From an uncultured Lachnospiraceae bacterium (lineage in GTDB: Bacteria > Bacillota > Clostridia > Lachnospirales > Lachnospiraceae), in NCBI GenBank assembly GCA_946623295.1, contig CAMOQY010000046.1, positions 1 to 9,059 on the forward strand: a DNA stretch of 9,059 bases, read 5' to 3'. Made by a program: the position numbers and the translations under genes. The notes below the pieces were generated by a model. That model was not told where the DNA came from. It searched no databases and saw only the letters and a list, made by a program, of their open reading frames with translations. This document shows positions 1 to 6,113 of the stretch, piece by piece. Positions within the stretch are counted from its first letter, which is position 1. The number at the start of each line of letters is the position of its first letter.

Positions 1-515
1 TTTTCTTTAACGGAGGCATCGAGGAGCCGTTTGCAGGCGAGGACCGTATACTCGTTCCTTCGCCGAAGGTGGCTACGTATGACCTCCAGCCGGAGATGAG
101 CGGGCCCGAGGTGGGACGCAATCTGGTCCAGGCCATCGAGAGCGGCAAGTACGATCTGATCATCTGCAATTTCGCCAATCCCGATATGGTAGGGCATACC
201 GGAGTTCTCGAGGCTGCCGTTAAGGCCGTAGAGACTGTCGACGCCCAGGTGGGAGCTGCTGTCGCAGCTATAGAGAAAGTCGGCGGAGCCTGCATCATCT
301 GCGCGGATCACGGCAACTGCGAAGTCATGGCGCAGGAAGACGGTTCTCCCATGACTGCGCATACCACCAATCCTGTTCCCTTCGTGCTTGTAGGCATGGA
401 GGGCTGCACTCTGGCTGAGGGCGGCAGACTTTGTGATCTGGCTCCGACACTGCTCGAGATGCTGGGGCTTCCCCAGCCGGCGGAGATGACCGGGCACAGT
501 CTGATAGTCAGATAA
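1..515 (+). CDS. gpmI: 2,3-bisphosphoglycerate-independent phosphoglycerate mutase, C-terminal part (5'-truncated by window edge)
   Basis: This is the last 170 codons of the cofactor-independent phosphoglycerate mutase, which interconverts 3- and 2-phosphoglycerate in cytosolic glycolysis. The first complete codon is at position 3; the family is usually about 510 residues, so roughly two thirds lie upstream of the window. The visible part starts with the family-typical FFNGG and EEPF stretch, then ILVPSPKVATYDLQPEMS. Next come the metal-site motifs NFANPDMVGHTG and ADHGNCE, whose Asp and His residues bind the two Mn ions of this alkaline-phosphatase-superfamily enzyme, and then the HTTNPVPF segment. 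The C-terminus (LAPTLLEMLGLPQPAEMTGHSL) is standard and intact, ending at TAA 513-515. A GTG at position 69 is an internal Val codon, not a start. A strong terminator follows 17 nt downstream, so this gene ends its transcription unit. Confidence 0.97.
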   Translation, partial: FFNGGIEEPFAGEDRILVPSPKVATYDLQPEMSGPEVGRNLVQAIESGKYDLIICNFANPDMVGHTGVLEAAVKAVETVDAQVGAAVAAIEKVGGACIICADHGNCEVMAQEDGSPMTAHTTNPVPFVLVGMEGCTLAEGGRLCDLAPTLLEMLGLPQPAEMTGHSLIVR

Positions 516-532
516 CTTTTATTAAGATCGCG

Positions 533-564
533 AAGCAGGTTCCGGACGGGACCTGCTTTTTTTT
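533..564 (+). terminator. Rho-independent terminator of gpmI
   Basis: The arm AGCAGGTTCC at 534-543 pairs with GGGACCTGCT at 548-557 (one T-G wobble) around the four-base loop GGAC at 544-547. The stem can extend by A533-T558. A run of T continues to 564. This separates gpmI from the following HTH/nucleotidyltransferase module. Confidence 0.93.
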
Positions 565-576
565 ATACGATTATCC

Positions 577-605
577 TTGCCTTTATCACGGTATACCGTT
601 ATAAT
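577..605 (+). promoter_or_regulatory. Sigma-A-type promoter of the HTH/nucleotidyltransferase module
   Basis: A perfect -10 box TATAAT lies at 600-605 and a -35-like TTGCCT (4 of 6 to consensus) at 577-582, with an optimal 17-bp spacer. The predicted start point near 612 leaves a leader of only about 16 nt before the ATG at 628. The Shine-Dalgarno-like AGGTGA at 617-622 sits 5 nt before that ATG. The spacer is almost wholly occupied by an operator-like palindrome. Confidence 0.75.
583..604. promoter_or_regulatory. Putative autoregulatory operator (22-bp near-perfect palindrome)
   Basis: The core ACGGTATACCGT at 588-599 is a perfect 12-bp palindrome. After one mismatched pair (C587/T600) the symmetry resumes, with TTAT at 583-586 mirrored by ATAA at 601-604. 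The element fills the promoter spacer and overlaps five bases of the -10 box, so a bound protein would block RNA polymerase. The likely ligand is the XRE-type HTH protein encoded immediately downstream, since XRE proteins typically bind such dyads as dimers. The symmetry is seen directly; binding is inferred. Confidence 0.7.
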
Positions 606-627
606 ATCCGCAAGGCAGGTGAGCGCT

Positions 628-1197
628 ATGAATATCAATGAGATCATCGATCAAAAACGTTTATCCAAGTACCGGGTTGCAAAAAACAGCGGTATTCCGT
701 ATATGACGCTCAACGACATATGCAGCGGAAGGACCAGACTCGACAAATGCAGCGCCGAAACGGTGTACAAGCTGGCTCATGAGCTGGACATATCAATGGA
801 GGAGTTACTTGAGCCGTATTTTTCTCTGCGTCCGTCATTTGATCTGTTCAAAAGCAATGTCTGTCATCGGCTCAAGGAGCTCGGTGATATCGGTTTTTTG
901 ATCGATACGATCGAAAACGATGATATCTCAACGTACTATAAAAAAGAATGGTATCCGGAAAGCCTGTATCTGCTTGCGATGTTAGACTATATCAGCAGGA
1001 TAAACGGCGTACCGCTTTGTAATACTTATAATAATCTCCGCAAAGCAAGACTGAAAGAAACTGTTTTTCCGTCAAGTGTTATCGCTGCTTCCGCCGTATC
1101 AAAGGACAAACAGATCATGGAAAGAGCGATGGCTGATTCGATCCCTGAATTTATGCGGTTTAATATCGTGGAAAGCGAGATAAGGAATGTCACCTGA
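628..1197 (+). CDS. XRE-type helix-turn-helix protein, probable antitoxin/autoregulator
   Basis: This 189-residue protein has an N-terminal Cro/C1-type HTH at about residues 1-60: an early helix (NEIIDQKRLSKYRVAKNSG), a recognition-helix region (IPYMTLNDICSGRTRLDK) and the closing pattern ETVYKLAHELDISMEELL. The remaining 125 or so residues contain an aromatic-rich block (YYKKEWYPESLYLLAMLDYISRI; ~111-133) followed by NNLRKARLKETVFPSSV. I associate this block with HTH partners of DUF6036-type nucleotidyltransferases, but cannot name a formal domain. ATG 628 is chosen over the upstream in-frame TTG 577 because it has AGGTGA 5 nt upstream, and because TTG 577 lies in the -35 box before any plausible transcript start. 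The stop overlaps the next gene by 11 nt, so the two are translationally coupled. By context it is the antitoxin and repressor of the module. The DNA is visibly AT-richer than the flanking genes. HTH assignment is firm; the antitoxin role is inferred. Confidence 0.8.
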   Translation: MNINEIIDQKRLSKYRVAKNSGIPYMTLNDICSGRTRLDKCSAETVYKLAHELDISMEELLEPYFSLRPSFDLFKSNVCHRLKELGDIGFLIDTIENDDISTYYKKEWYPESLYLLAMLDYISRINGVPLCNTYNNLRKARLKETVFPSSVIAASAVSKDKQIMERAMADSIPEFMRFNIVESEIRNVT

Positions 1198-1921
1198 TAA
1201 AGCCGGTGTATTTAAGAAAGACAATCTTGACTTTTATCTGAAAGAGCTTGCCAAAGAATATAAAAAGCTTGCCGGAAAAACCATTCCCGCAGAGATCATC
1301 CTGATCGGAGGAGCGGCGAACGTTGAGAATTACGGCTTCCGTGATATGACTACCGATGTCGACGCAGTCATTACCGCCGCATCCGCGATGAAAGATGCTA
1401 TCAATCGGGTAGGAGACCGGTTCGATCTTCCAAACGGCTGGCTGAACGCGGATTTCCAAAAGACTGATTCGTACAGCGATAAGCTTTTTCAGCACTCTGT
1501 GTTTTACAGAACCTTTAATCAGGTGCTGAACGTGCGTTTTGTGACGGGCGAATATCTTGTTGCGATGAAGTTAAAGGCATTCAGACAGTACAAGAACGAT
1601 CTTTCGGACATAATAGGCATTCTTGCGGAGCATGAAAGCCGCGGCGACTGCATTTCCGCCGAGCGCATCGATATAGCCGTAACAGAACTTTACGGTTCCT
1701 GGAATGACTTCCCGGACGGCTCGCGGGATTTTATTACAAAAACGCTCGCCGCAGGCAATTATAAAAAGATATACGATCTTGTAAAGAAGAATGAAAGAGA
1801 TGCAAAACAGCTGCTCGTCGATTTTCAGGCGGATTATCCGGGCGTTCTGAAGAGCGAGAATACGGACGATGTGCTGCGAAGCCTGCGCGCAAGACAAAAA
1901 AGAGACGATCAGAAAAGGTAG
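1187..1921 (+). CDS. DUF6036/AbiEii-like nucleotidyltransferase, probable toxin
   Basis: This 244-residue protein has the polymerase-beta-type nucleotidyltransferase signature. IILIGGAANVENYG (37-50) gives the glycine pair G41-G42, followed by R52 and the metal-binding TDVD, with D57 and D59. A second conserved block, EYLVAMKLKAF...KNDLSDI at 122-142, matches the lysine and aspartate region seen in AbiEii/MenT-like enzymes and DUF6036 proteins. Relatives of this fold transfer nucleotides to RNA or protein; MenT toxins, for example, modify the tRNA acceptor end. The substrate here cannot be read from sequence. All catalytic positions look intact. The ATG lies 11 nt inside the preceding HTH gene, and the only nearby AGG is 1-2 nt from the ATG, so translation probably depends on ribosomes arriving from the HTH cistron. 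The tail (about 231-244) is very Arg/Lys-rich. The fold is confident; the toxin role is inferred from the gene pair. Confidence 0.78.
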   Translation: MSPDKAGVFKKDNLDFYLKELAKEYKKLAGKTIPAEIILIGGAANVENYGFRDMTTDVDAVITAASAMKDAINRVGDRFDLPNGWLNADFQKTDSYSDKLFQHSVFYRTFNQVLNVRFVTGEYLVAMKLKAFRQYKNDLSDIIGILAEHESRGDCISAERIDIAVTELYGSWNDFPDGSRDFITKTLAAGNYKKIYDLVKKNERDAKQLLVDFQADYPGVLKSENTDDVLRSLRARQKRDDQKR

Positions 1922-1948
1922 ACGGTCGAAATCTTCGCGCTTTTTGTG

Positions 1949-1977
1949 TTGCAAGGCATTGTATGATGGAGTAAAAT
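1949..1977 (+). promoter_or_regulatory. Probable promoter of the ruvA-led operon
   Basis: A TTGCAA -35-like box at 1949-1954 and a TAAAAT -10-like box at 1972-1977 (5 of 6 to consensus) are separated by 17 bp. The predicted start near 1984 gives a leader of roughly 28 nt to the ruvA ATG at 2012, with a Shine-Dalgarno AAGGGA at 2001-2006. This is the only good promoter match between the nucleotidyltransferase gene and ruvA. Confidence 0.6.
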
Positions 1978-2011
1978 TAACTCAATATAGTGTATTGTTA
2001 AAGGGAAAAGT

Positions 2012-2608
2012 ATGATTTCATATATTACGGGGATTCTCTCCGAGATCGAGGACAAATACATAGTGGTTGAAGCGGGAGGCGTAGGCTACGGGATATCCGT
2101 TACTTCGCGACTGATGGGTCGTCTGCCTTCCGTGGGCAGCACAGTAAAGATATATACTCACCTGCAGGTCAGCGAGGACGCGCAGAAGCTTTTCGGTTTC
2201 CTCAGCACAGACGAGAGGTCGCTGTTCCGTCAGCTGCTCTGTGTGAGCGGAGTCGGTCCGAAGGCCGCCATGGGTATACTTTCCGTGCTTTCGCCTGACG
2301 AGCTGCGCCTTGCGGTGCTCTCGGACGATGTAAAAGCCATCAGGCGCGCGCCGGGGCTTGGTCCGAAGACCGCCCAAAAGGTCATCCTCGAGCTTAAGGA
2401 TAAATTTTCTATCTCTGATATCACCGGCGAGATACCGTCATCCGGCGGAACGCCCGTCGGAGGAGCCCGGGAGGATGCGGTGGCTGGACTTGTGGCGCTG
2501 GGCTTTTCCGCGTCGGAGTCGCTGTCCGCTATTTCAAAGATCGGCGATATTTCGGGAATGGATGCCGGAGAGATCATGAGCCTGGCTCTCGCAAAGCTTG
2601 CCAGATAA
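2012..2608 (+). CDS. ruvA: Holliday junction branch migration complex subunit RuvA
   Basis: RuvA binds four-way DNA junctions as a tetramer and loads the RuvB motor for branch migration in recombinational repair. The 198 residues match the usual family length. Domain I is the N-terminal OB fold, starting MISYITGILSEIEDKYIVVE and including the THLQVSEDAQKLFGF segment. Domain II carries two helix-hairpin-helix motifs, VSGVGPKAA (78-86) and APGLGPKTA (113-121), followed by QKVILELKDK. After a flexible linker (about 133-150), domain III (about 151-198) forms the RuvB-contacting bundle, EDAVAGLVALGFS. The start is ATG 2012 behind AAGGGA. It is the first gene of the operon. No ruvC is visible in this window, although in some bacteria that gene lies immediately upstream of ruvA. 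Confidence 0.97.
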   Translation: MISYITGILSEIEDKYIVVEAGGVGYGISVTSRLMGRLPSVGSTVKIYTHLQVSEDAQKLFGFLSTDERSLFRQLLCVSGVGPKAAMGILSVLSPDELRLAVLSDDVKAIRRAPGLGPKTAQKVILELKDKFSISDITGEIPSSGGTPVGGAREDAVAGLVALGFSASESLSAISKIGDISGMDAGEIMSLALAKLAR

Positions 2609-2713
2609 ACTGCCGGCAGGCATGCAAAGCTGACGCAAATACACAAAAGGATCCGCGTCAAAACCTGAATGCGGCGAATGTATCCGCAGACGGCATGACA
2701 CAGAGGAACACAG

Positions 2714-3709
2714 ATGGAACGCAGACTGATAAACACGGAAGTTACCGAAGAAGATAAAAAAATAGACGACAGCCTCAGGCCGAAGCTGCTCAAAGACTAT
2801 ATAGGTCAGGAAAAAGCAAAGGAGACCATGAAGATCTATATAGACGCTGCAAAGGGCAGAGGAGAAGCTCTTGATCACGTGCTGCTTTACGGACCTCCCG
2901 GACTTGGAAAGACGACTCTGGCTGGTATCATAGCAAACGAGATGGGAGTAAATATCCGCATTACTTCAGGCCCCGCTATCGAAAAGCCCGGAGAGATGGC
3001 AGCCATCCTCAACTCCCTTCAGGAGGGCGATGTGCTCTTTGTGGATGAGATACACAGGCTTAACCGGCAGGTGGAGGAGCTGCTGTATCCGGCCATGGAG
3101 GATTTCGTGGTGGACGTGCTTATCGGAAGCGGCGAATCCGCCAGATCCATCAGGCTTGGCCTGCCGCATTTTACACTTGTCGGAGCCACGACGAGAGCCG
3201 GTATGCTGACCGCGCCTCTGCGCGACAGGTTCGGTATCGTGCACAGGCTCGAATTCTATACGCCTGATGAGCTCAAGACCATAGTACTGCGCTCCGCGGA
3301 TGTGCTCGGAGTCGAGATAGACGATGAAGGCGCTCTGGAGCTTGCCCGCCGCTCGCGCGGGACTCCGAGGCTCGCAAACAGGCTCCTCAAGCGAGTGAGA
3401 GATTTCGCGCAGGTTAAAGGCAGCGGGGTCATAGACCGGTCGGTGACAGACGAGACGCTCAGGCTCCTTGATGTGGATGAGGCGGGTCTCGATGCTTCTG
3501 ACCGCAGGGTGCTCCGCACCATCATCACCGGCTTTGCCGGCGGCCCCGTGGGCGCGGAGACGCTGGCCGCGGCCATAGGAGAGGACGTAGGCACGCTTGA
3601 GGACGTGATAGAGCCGTACCTCATCCAGAACGGGTATCTGGCGCGCACCCCGAGGGGCAGGGTCGCCTCTGAAGCGGCCTACAGGCACCTGGGGCTTATG
3701 CAGCTGTAA
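2714..3709 (+). CDS. ruvB: Holliday junction branch migration DNA helicase RuvB
   Basis: RuvB is the hexameric AAA+ ATPase that pumps DNA through the RuvA-bound Holliday junction. The 331 residues show Walker A GPPGLGKT (60-67, K66), Walker B LFVDEIH (108-114, D111 and E112), sensor 1 GATTRAG (157-163) and the APLRDRFG segment with the conserved arginine R170 (arginine-finger position). The C-terminal winged-helix DNA-binding domain runs from about 260, with GGPVGAETLAAAIGED, IEPYLIQNGY and TPRGR, to the end. The N-terminal LRPKLLKDYIGQ stretch is also canonical. The start is ATG 2714, 7-12 nt after AGAGGA. The 105-nt gap from ruvA holds no ORF and no terminator, so co-transcription is expected. 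Confidence 0.98.
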   Translation: MERRLINTEVTEEDKKIDDSLRPKLLKDYIGQEKAKETMKIYIDAAKGRGEALDHVLLYGPPGLGKTTLAGIIANEMGVNIRITSGPAIEKPGEMAAILNSLQEGDVLFVDEIHRLNRQVEELLYPAMEDFVVDVLIGSGESARSIRLGLPHFTLVGATTRAGMLTAPLRDRFGIVHRLEFYTPDELKTIVLRSADVLGVEIDDEGALELARRSRGTPRLANRLLKRVRDFAQVKGSGVIDRSVTDETLRLLDVDEAGLDASDRRVLRTIITGFAGGPVGAETLAAAIGEDVGTLEDVIEPYLIQNGYLARTPRGRVASEAAYRHLGLMQL

Positions 3710-3721
3710 CAGGAGGAAGTT

Positions 3722-4027
3722 ATGGACAAAAATTACACCGAAGTTATCATTGCGGGAAAAACCTTTACGCTTGGCGGATACGAGGACGAGGAATACCTCC
3801 AGAGGATCGCGGCCTACATCAATACAAAGCTTAACGCACTCAAGAAAGAAGGCGGATATAACCGCCAGAGCGAGGACTATAAAGCCGTTCTGCTCAATCT
3901 GAATATCGCGGACGATTATTTTAAGGCAAGAAAAAAGACCGAGGAGCTGGAGGCCAGAAACAAGGCCCTCGAAAAGGAAGTATATAATCTTAAACACGAA
4001 ATAGTGACAAATAAGATCGGATTCTGA
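3722..4027 (+). CDS. zapA: Cell division protein ZapA
   Basis: ZapA binds FtsZ and bundles its protofilaments, stabilising the Z ring at midcell. The 101-residue product has the N-terminal globular head VIIAGKTFTLGGYEDEEYLQRIAAYIN (about 8-34), which matches the ZapA pattern of a short beta hairpin followed by EEYLxxIAxYIN. A long charged coiled coil follows (about 60-95, KARKKTEELEARNKALEKEV), which would mediate dimerisation. The gene begins 12 nt after the ruvB stop and has a strong Shine-Dalgarno AGGAGG at 3711-3716, suggesting efficient translation within the ruv operon. Its position just ahead of U32 and SEDS/PBP genes ties the transcript to division. Confidence 0.93.
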   Translation: MDKNYTEVIIAGKTFTLGGYEDEEYLQRIAAYINTKLNALKKEGGYNRQSEDYKAVLLNLNIADDYFKARKKTEELEARNKALEKEVYNLKHEIVTNKIGF

Positions 4028-4069
4028 AACAGCTCTGGAGAGTCTTTTGCCTGAAAAGGAAGCAAAGAC

Positions 4070-5347
4070 ATGAAACCAGAATTATTATCGCCGGCGGGAA
4101 GTCTTGACTCATTGAAAGCTGCCGTAAACGCCGGGGCAGATGCCGTATATATAGGAGGCGCAAGATACGGCGCCAGAGCGTACGCCGATAATCCTGACAG
4201 TGAAGGCCTTTTGAAGGCGATCGATTACTGTCATTTCCACGGACGCAAGATGTATCTTACATTGAATACCCTTATGAAGGAGAGCGAATTTGACGACGAG
4301 CTCTTCTCATTTATCATGCCTCTTTACCGGGAAGGACTGGATGCTGTGATCGTTCAGGATTTTGGCATTGTCTCATATATCCGCAGCGAATTCCCTCAGC
4401 TCCCGGTCCATGCGAGCACACAGATGGCTGTCGCGGGAAAATACGGCGCAAAACTCCTTTCCGAGATGGGAGTCAGCAGACTTGTTCTGCCCAGAGAGCT
4501 GCGTCTTCCCGAAATAGCCGAAGTGACAGAGCTCGGAGGGATAGAGACGGAGTGCTTTATCCACGGCGCTCTTTGCTACTGCTACTCAGGACAGTGCCTT
4601 ATGAGTTCTCTTATAGGCGGCAGATCGGGCAACCGCGGACGCTGCGCGCAGGTCTGCAGGCTGCCGTTTGAGGGAGGGCACCTGCTCAACCTCAAGGATC
4701 TGAATACATTGAAGATACTGCCGGATATCATTGATACCGGCGTCAGCTCGCTCAAGATCGAGGGCCGCATGAAGAGTCCGCGTTATACGGCGGGAGTAAC
4801 ATCGGTATACCGCAGGTATATAGATATGTACGACGAAAAAGGGCGTGAGGGCTACAGGGTAAGTCCCTCCGACGAAAGACTTCTGCGCGAGCTTTTTGAC
4901 AGGGGCGGCACGACGACAGGGTATTTTACCCGGCACAACGGAAAGGATATGATCTTTAAGGGCGAAAAGCCGGACAGGATACCCGATGAAAAGCTCCTCT
5001 CCAGGATCGACCGGGAATTTCTGGAATCAGATACCAGGGTCCCGCTGACAGGTGAGATCCGCCTTGCGCCGGGGGAGATGTCATATATGAGCCTTTCGGA
5101 CGGCACCTGCCAGGTCCGCGTGACTGGAGATATCGTCCAGCGCGCAACGACGAGACCGCTGACAGAGGACGAGGTCAGGACCAGTGCTTCAAAATTCGGT
5201 GACAGCCCCTTTACGCTCAGAGAACTGAAAGTAACAATGCTCGACGGAATATTCATGCCTGTGTCGTCTATCAACAAGCTTCGCAGAAAAGCCATAGAAT
5301 CGCTGGAAAAGGAGAAGATAAATGGATATAAACGTTCTAATTTCTAA
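4070..5347 (+). CDS. U32 family protein, first barrel plus DUF3656-type domain
   Basis: The 425-residue product begins with the U32 TIM-barrel hallmark ELLSPAGSLDSLKAAVNAGADAVYIGG. It carries the complete U32 signature at 161-179 (E161, F163, G166, C169, G174, C176, S179), followed by NRGRCAQVCR (C192, C196), NLKDL and SLKIEGRMKSP. C169, C176, C192 and C196 are good candidates for [4Fe-4S] ligands. Residues about 335-415 (PLTGEIRL through RPLTEDEV to FMPVSSINKLRRKAIESLE) resemble the DUF3656/collagenase-like module found in RlhA-type proteins. Although annotated historically as peptidases, characterised relatives are hydroxylation factors: RlhA for 23S rRNA C2501, TrhP for tRNA U34, and UbiU/UbiV for ubiquinone. 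An RNA-modifying role is thus more likely than proteolysis. AAGGA at 4056-4060 precedes the ATG. The 3' end overlaps the next gene by 26 nt. In many clostridia this and the next protein are one chain. Confidence 0.92.
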   Translation: MKPELLSPAGSLDSLKAAVNAGADAVYIGGARYGARAYADNPDSEGLLKAIDYCHFHGRKMYLTLNTLMKESEFDDELFSFIMPLYREGLDAVIVQDFGIVSYIRSEFPQLPVHASTQMAVAGKYGAKLLSEMGVSRLVLPRELRLPEIAEVTELGGIETECFIHGALCYCYSGQCLMSSLIGGRSGNRGRCAQVCRLPFEGGHLLNLKDLNTLKILPDIIDTGVSSLKIEGRMKSPRYTAGVTSVYRRYIDMYDEKGREGYRVSPSDERLLRELFDRGGTTTGYFTRHNGKDMIFKGEKPDRIPDEKLLSRIDREFLESDTRVPLTGEIRLAPGEMSYMSLSDGTCQVRVTGDIVQRATTRPLTEDEVRTSASKFGDSPFTLRELKVTMLDGIFMPVSSINKLRRKAIESLEKEKINGYKRSNF

Positions 5348-6113
5348 TCCGGACTTTTTCAGCGAGCTCACAGGCATGGACCGGATCAGCGGCATTTACC
5401 TCGAGCAGGAAAGACTGACGGCCGACAGGCTGAGAAAAATGGTAAAGACCGCCCGTGAACACGGGAAAAAGCTGTATCTCGCGCTTCCCTATATCTGGAA
5501 TGAGGAATCTGCAAGAGCTCTTAAAAAGGAGATCGCGCCGATAGCCGGGGCTCAGCCGGACGGCTTTCTCGTAAGGAATCTTGACGAGCTCGGACTGCTC
5601 TACGACAGAGGTATCCAGGGCGAGATAATACTTGACGCCGGACTTTATACATTCAACAGACGCTCCGCGGAGCTGCTCGGACGGGCAGGAGGAACGCGCT
5701 TTACCGCGCCGTATGAGCTGAACCGCAGAGAGCTCGAACAGAGAGGGTTTGAAAAAACGGAGCTGACGGTCTACGGGCATTATCCGATGATGATAAGCAG
5801 CGGATGTCTGAGGCTGACCACCGGAAAGTGTGTGAGAGAAAAAGAACCATACGGCGTATACAGACTCAAAGACCGTACGGGGACGATCTTTCCGGCGGTC
5901 AACTGCTGCAGGTATTGCTATAATATAATCTACAACAGTGTGCCGACGTGGCTTCTCGACGAAGACGGTATAGAGGAGGCCGAAAGCCTCAGGTTTTGTT
6001 TTACAGTCGAATCAAGACTTGAGATGCGGTCTGTCCTGACCAGGTTTTTTGACGGTGAAAGAGAGCCAAAGGGGAGCATCACCCGCGGACACTACAAGAG
6101 GGGCGTGCAGTGA
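5322..6113 (+). CDS. U32-like protein, second half (C-terminal barrel) as a separate gene
   Basis: This 263-residue protein resembles the C-terminal, second-barrel half of long clostridial U32 proteins. It has barrel-like segments (ISGIYLEQ, KLYLALPYIW, GFLVRNLDELGLL, EIILDAGLYTFN), then the typical YGHYPMMISSGCLRLTTGKC (C162, C170) and FPAVNCCRYCYNIIYNSVPT (C195, C196, C199), and a closing helical region. It lacks the DUF3656 module, which is on the preceding gene. The start is well supported: AGGAG is at 5310-5314, 7 nt before ATG 5322, and a TAA (5319-5321) abuts the ATG in the same frame. Translation must therefore begin here and cannot read through from upstream. The 26-nt overlap with the first U32 gene implies translational coupling and a probable heterodimer. 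The stop overlaps the GTG of the SEDS gene. The similarity is recognised; the function is inferred from the family. Confidence 0.82.
   Translation: MDINVLISNPDFFSELTGMDRISGIYLEQERLTADRLRKMVKTAREHGKKLYLALPYIWNEESARALKKEIAPIAGAQPDGFLVRNLDELGLLYDRGIQGEIILDAGLYTFNRRSAELLGRAGGTRFTAPYELNRRELEQRGFEKTELTVYGHYPMMISSGCLRLTTGKCVREKEPYGVYRLKDRTGTIFPAVNCCRYCYNIIYNSVPTWLLDEDGIEEAESLRFCFTVESRLEMRSVLTRFFDGEREPKGSITRGHYKRGVQ

Noticed and set aside
577..627. Upstream TTG start extending the HTH protein by 17 residues
   Set aside because: The extension lies over the promoter and operator, before the predicted transcription start, and has no ribosome-binding site. ATG 628 is well placed behind AGGTGA.
1927..1945. 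Possible terminator after the nucleotidyltransferase gene (CGAA-ATC-TTCG followed by a T5 run)
   Set aside because: The stem is only 4 bp with an intervening CGC before the T-run. It is too weak to call as a functional terminator.
610..1958. GCAAGGCA repeats as attachment-site or target-site duplications of a mobile element
   Set aside because: Eight bases with no matching flanks, no integrase or transposase, and no inverted terminal repeats. Kept only as a weak note under the cassette finding.
2230..2793. Minus-strand open frame of 187 codons across ruvA and the ruvA-ruvB spacer
   Set aside because: Low-complexity Ser-rich translation opposite ruvA, with no family resemblance; a shadow frame.
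2966..3997. Long minus-strand open frame of 343 codons opposite ruvB and zapA
   Set aside because: It mirrors two unmistakable plus-strand genes, has no recognisable domain, and its composition is that of an antisense shadow.
5322..5347. Programmed frameshift producing a fused U32 protein
   Set aside because: The only possible window is the 26-nt overlap. No clear slippery heptamer or stimulatory structure is seen there, and the second gene has a proper ribosome-binding site. Separate translation is simpler.
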